DNA from: Candidatus Sumerlaeota bacterium
GTDB taxonomy: Bacteria; Sumerlaeota; Sumerlaeia; SLMS01
Assembly: GCA_020850785.1 (NCBI GenBank)
Contig: JADZDZ010000122.1
Location: 1 to 13,620, forward strand
Reading direction: 5' to 3'
DNA: 13,620 nucleotides
Shown here: positions 12,542 through 13,620 of the stretch, piece after piece
How the letters are laid out: every line of letters begins with the position of its first letter
Position numbering within the stretch: position 1 is the stretch's first letter
Notes under the pieces: generated by a model
The model's input: only the letters and a program-made list of their open reading frames with translations
Told to the model about the DNA's origin: nothing
The model's database searches: none
Translations under genes and position numbers: made by a program

Positions 12542-13620
12542 CTATTTCCTGCCGGTGAGTTTTTTCAGGAGCCAGTTGAAGCCGGCTTCGCGTTGTTCGT
12601 TTTCCGGGAAGGCTTCGTAGCCGGGTTCGATGGCGAGCATTTCCTGCGTGGGCTCGGCGAGTGTGCGGATGATCCACCGCTGATTGTCGGAGGTGGTGCT
12701 TTGGTAGAGCATGGGGCGGTGGAAATGGCGGGTGAAGTGCTTGACGGATTCGTGGCGTTCGCCGGGATCGTGGGCGAGGGCGCAAAGGAGCGCGGCTTCG
12801 GATTCCTCGTGCAGGTCGCGCGCGATGGCACTGGGGGCGGGGAAAACGCCCATGGGGAGCTGGCCGGTGAGCATCTGGTAGATGATGACGGCGAGGGAAT
12901 ACTGGTCTGACTGCGGGCTGGTCTCGCAGCGTTCAAAGGTTTCAGGGGCGTTGTAGGCGGGGGTTCCGAGCGCCATGCCTTCGTCGGTGAGGTCGCTTTG
13001 CTGCGCGCTTTCCTGCACGACGCCGAAGTCGAACAGCAGCACTTCGCCGCGGGAGCCAAGGAGCACGTTCGATGGCTTCACGTCGCGATGGACGAAGCCG
13101 CTTTGGTGGAGGGTGTGGAGGGACTCGCCAAGCTGGACGATGACGGCGGCGGCTTCGTCGAGGGTGAGGCGGCCGCGTTCGTCGATGATTTGTTTGAGGG
13201 TTCGTCCGGCGACGAAGGGCATGGTGAAGAAGGGCGGTGTGCGGTTGTGGGCTTCCTCAAGGAGGGGAAGGAATCCGGGATGGCGCAGCGCGCGCATGGT
13301 GTAGGCTTCGCGGCGGAAACGCTGAAGCAATGAGCGATAGCCCATGAATTCGGGAGGGACGGTCTTCAGGGCGCAGAGTTGACGGTCCTTTTCGCGGACG
13401 GCGCTGTAGAGGAAGCCCATGCCGCCGATGGCGATCACGCCAAGGAGGCGGTAGCCGGGGAATTCAACGTGCCGGGCAAGCTGCGCTGCGGATTGGGCGG
13501 CGGAGAGGTCGCTGCCGGTGTGGTCGAAGATGATGGAGAGTTCGCAGGATTCGCAGCGCACCCATGCGTTGCCGCGTTCGCCTTCGATCAGGATCGGAAA
13601 TTCCAGCGCGTGGAGGCAGC
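12542..13620 (-). CDS. Ser/Thr protein kinase with N-terminal zinc ribbon (5' end beyond right edge)
   Basis: The frame is open to the right edge; 358 codons are visible. A GTG at 13561 could be taken as a start, but the codons before it read CLHALEFPILIEGERGNAW and are continued by VRCESC. That gives Cys at visible residue 1 and a CxxC at 22-25, the second half of a zinc ribbon whose first Cys must lie outside the window. The kinase domain covers about 55-300: glycine loop AIGGMGFLY with Ala63 in place of the first Gly, Lys85 in ALK, VHRDVKPSN (176-184), DFG (197-199), GTPAYNAPE (218-226), and SDQYSLAVIIYQML (237-250). A GVFPAPS stretch resembles GEFPAPS in the kinase at 3310, so the two are probably related. 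There is no membrane helix. Substrates are unknown. Confidence 0.93.
   Translation of the reverse strand, partial: CLHALEFPILIEGERGNAWVRCESCELSIIFDHTGSDLSAAQSAAQLARHVEFPGYRLLGVIAIGGMGFLYSAVREKDRQLCALKTVPPEFMGYRSLLQRFRREAYTMRALRHPGFLPLLEEAHNRTPPFFTMPFVAGRTLKQIIDERGRLTLDEAAAVIVQLGESLHTLHQSGFVHRDVKPSNVLLGSRGEVLLFDFGVVQESAQQSDLTDEGMALGTPAYNAPETFERCETSPQSDQYSLAVIIYQMLTGQLPMGVFPAPSAIARDLHEESEAALLCALAHDPGERHESVKHFTRHFHRPMLYQSTTSDNQRWIIRTLAEPTQEMLAIEPGYEAFPENEQREAGFNWLLKKLTGRK

Noticed and set aside
1..13620. CRISPR array, tRNA, integrase, transposase or defence island
   Set aside because: No regularly spaced repeats, no clover-leaf sequence with CCA-type ends, and no DDE or recombinase motifs were seen in any gene.

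Overview
The window is about 60% GC and gene-dense. It looks like chromosomal DNA of a diderm (Gram-negative-type) bacterium: a periplasmic phosphate-binding protein with a Sec signal, a probable lipoprotein, a periplasmic-type FKBP, two type IV pilus retraction ATPases and two Hanks-type Ser/Thr kinases. This mix would suit a lineage around Planctomycetota, Lentisphaerota, Verrucomicrobiota or a candidate phylum. The sequence gives no marker gene that fixes the taxon, so this is inference.

Layout. 1-2453 (minus): a pstS-pstC-pstA high-affinity phosphate uptake operon; pstA runs off the left edge. 2637-3104 (minus): a small SRPBCC-fold protein. 3310-5086 (plus): a membrane-anchored Ser/Thr kinase followed 10 nt later by a probable lipoprotein. 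5087-5541: the only long gap, lying between convergent genes. It holds a G-rich repeat, a roughly 247-bp imperfect palindrome and a strong terminator. 5542-9064 (minus): a unit of two-domain GT2 glycosyltransferase, a membrane protein that looks like a catalytically dead WecA/MraY relative, and an FKBP-type prolyl isomerase. 9240-12514 (plus): a tight operon of a PilT-like ATPase with an N-terminal extension, a classical PilT, and an alpha/beta hydrolase translationally coupled to pilT. 12542-13620 (minus): a second Ser/Thr kinase whose N-terminus, with half a zinc ribbon, lies beyond the right edge.

How the parts work together. PstSCA imports phosphate. The GT2 protein and the WecA-like membrane protein overlap by ATGA and probably act on one surface glycan. 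The two PilT-type ATPases would power pilus retraction. The kinases are signalling proteins with no recognisable substrate in the window.

No CRISPR array, transposase, integrase, tRNA, rRNA or recognisable defence system was seen. The two most unusual items are the long palindrome in the 5087-5541 gap and the predicted inactive WecA-superfamily protein.
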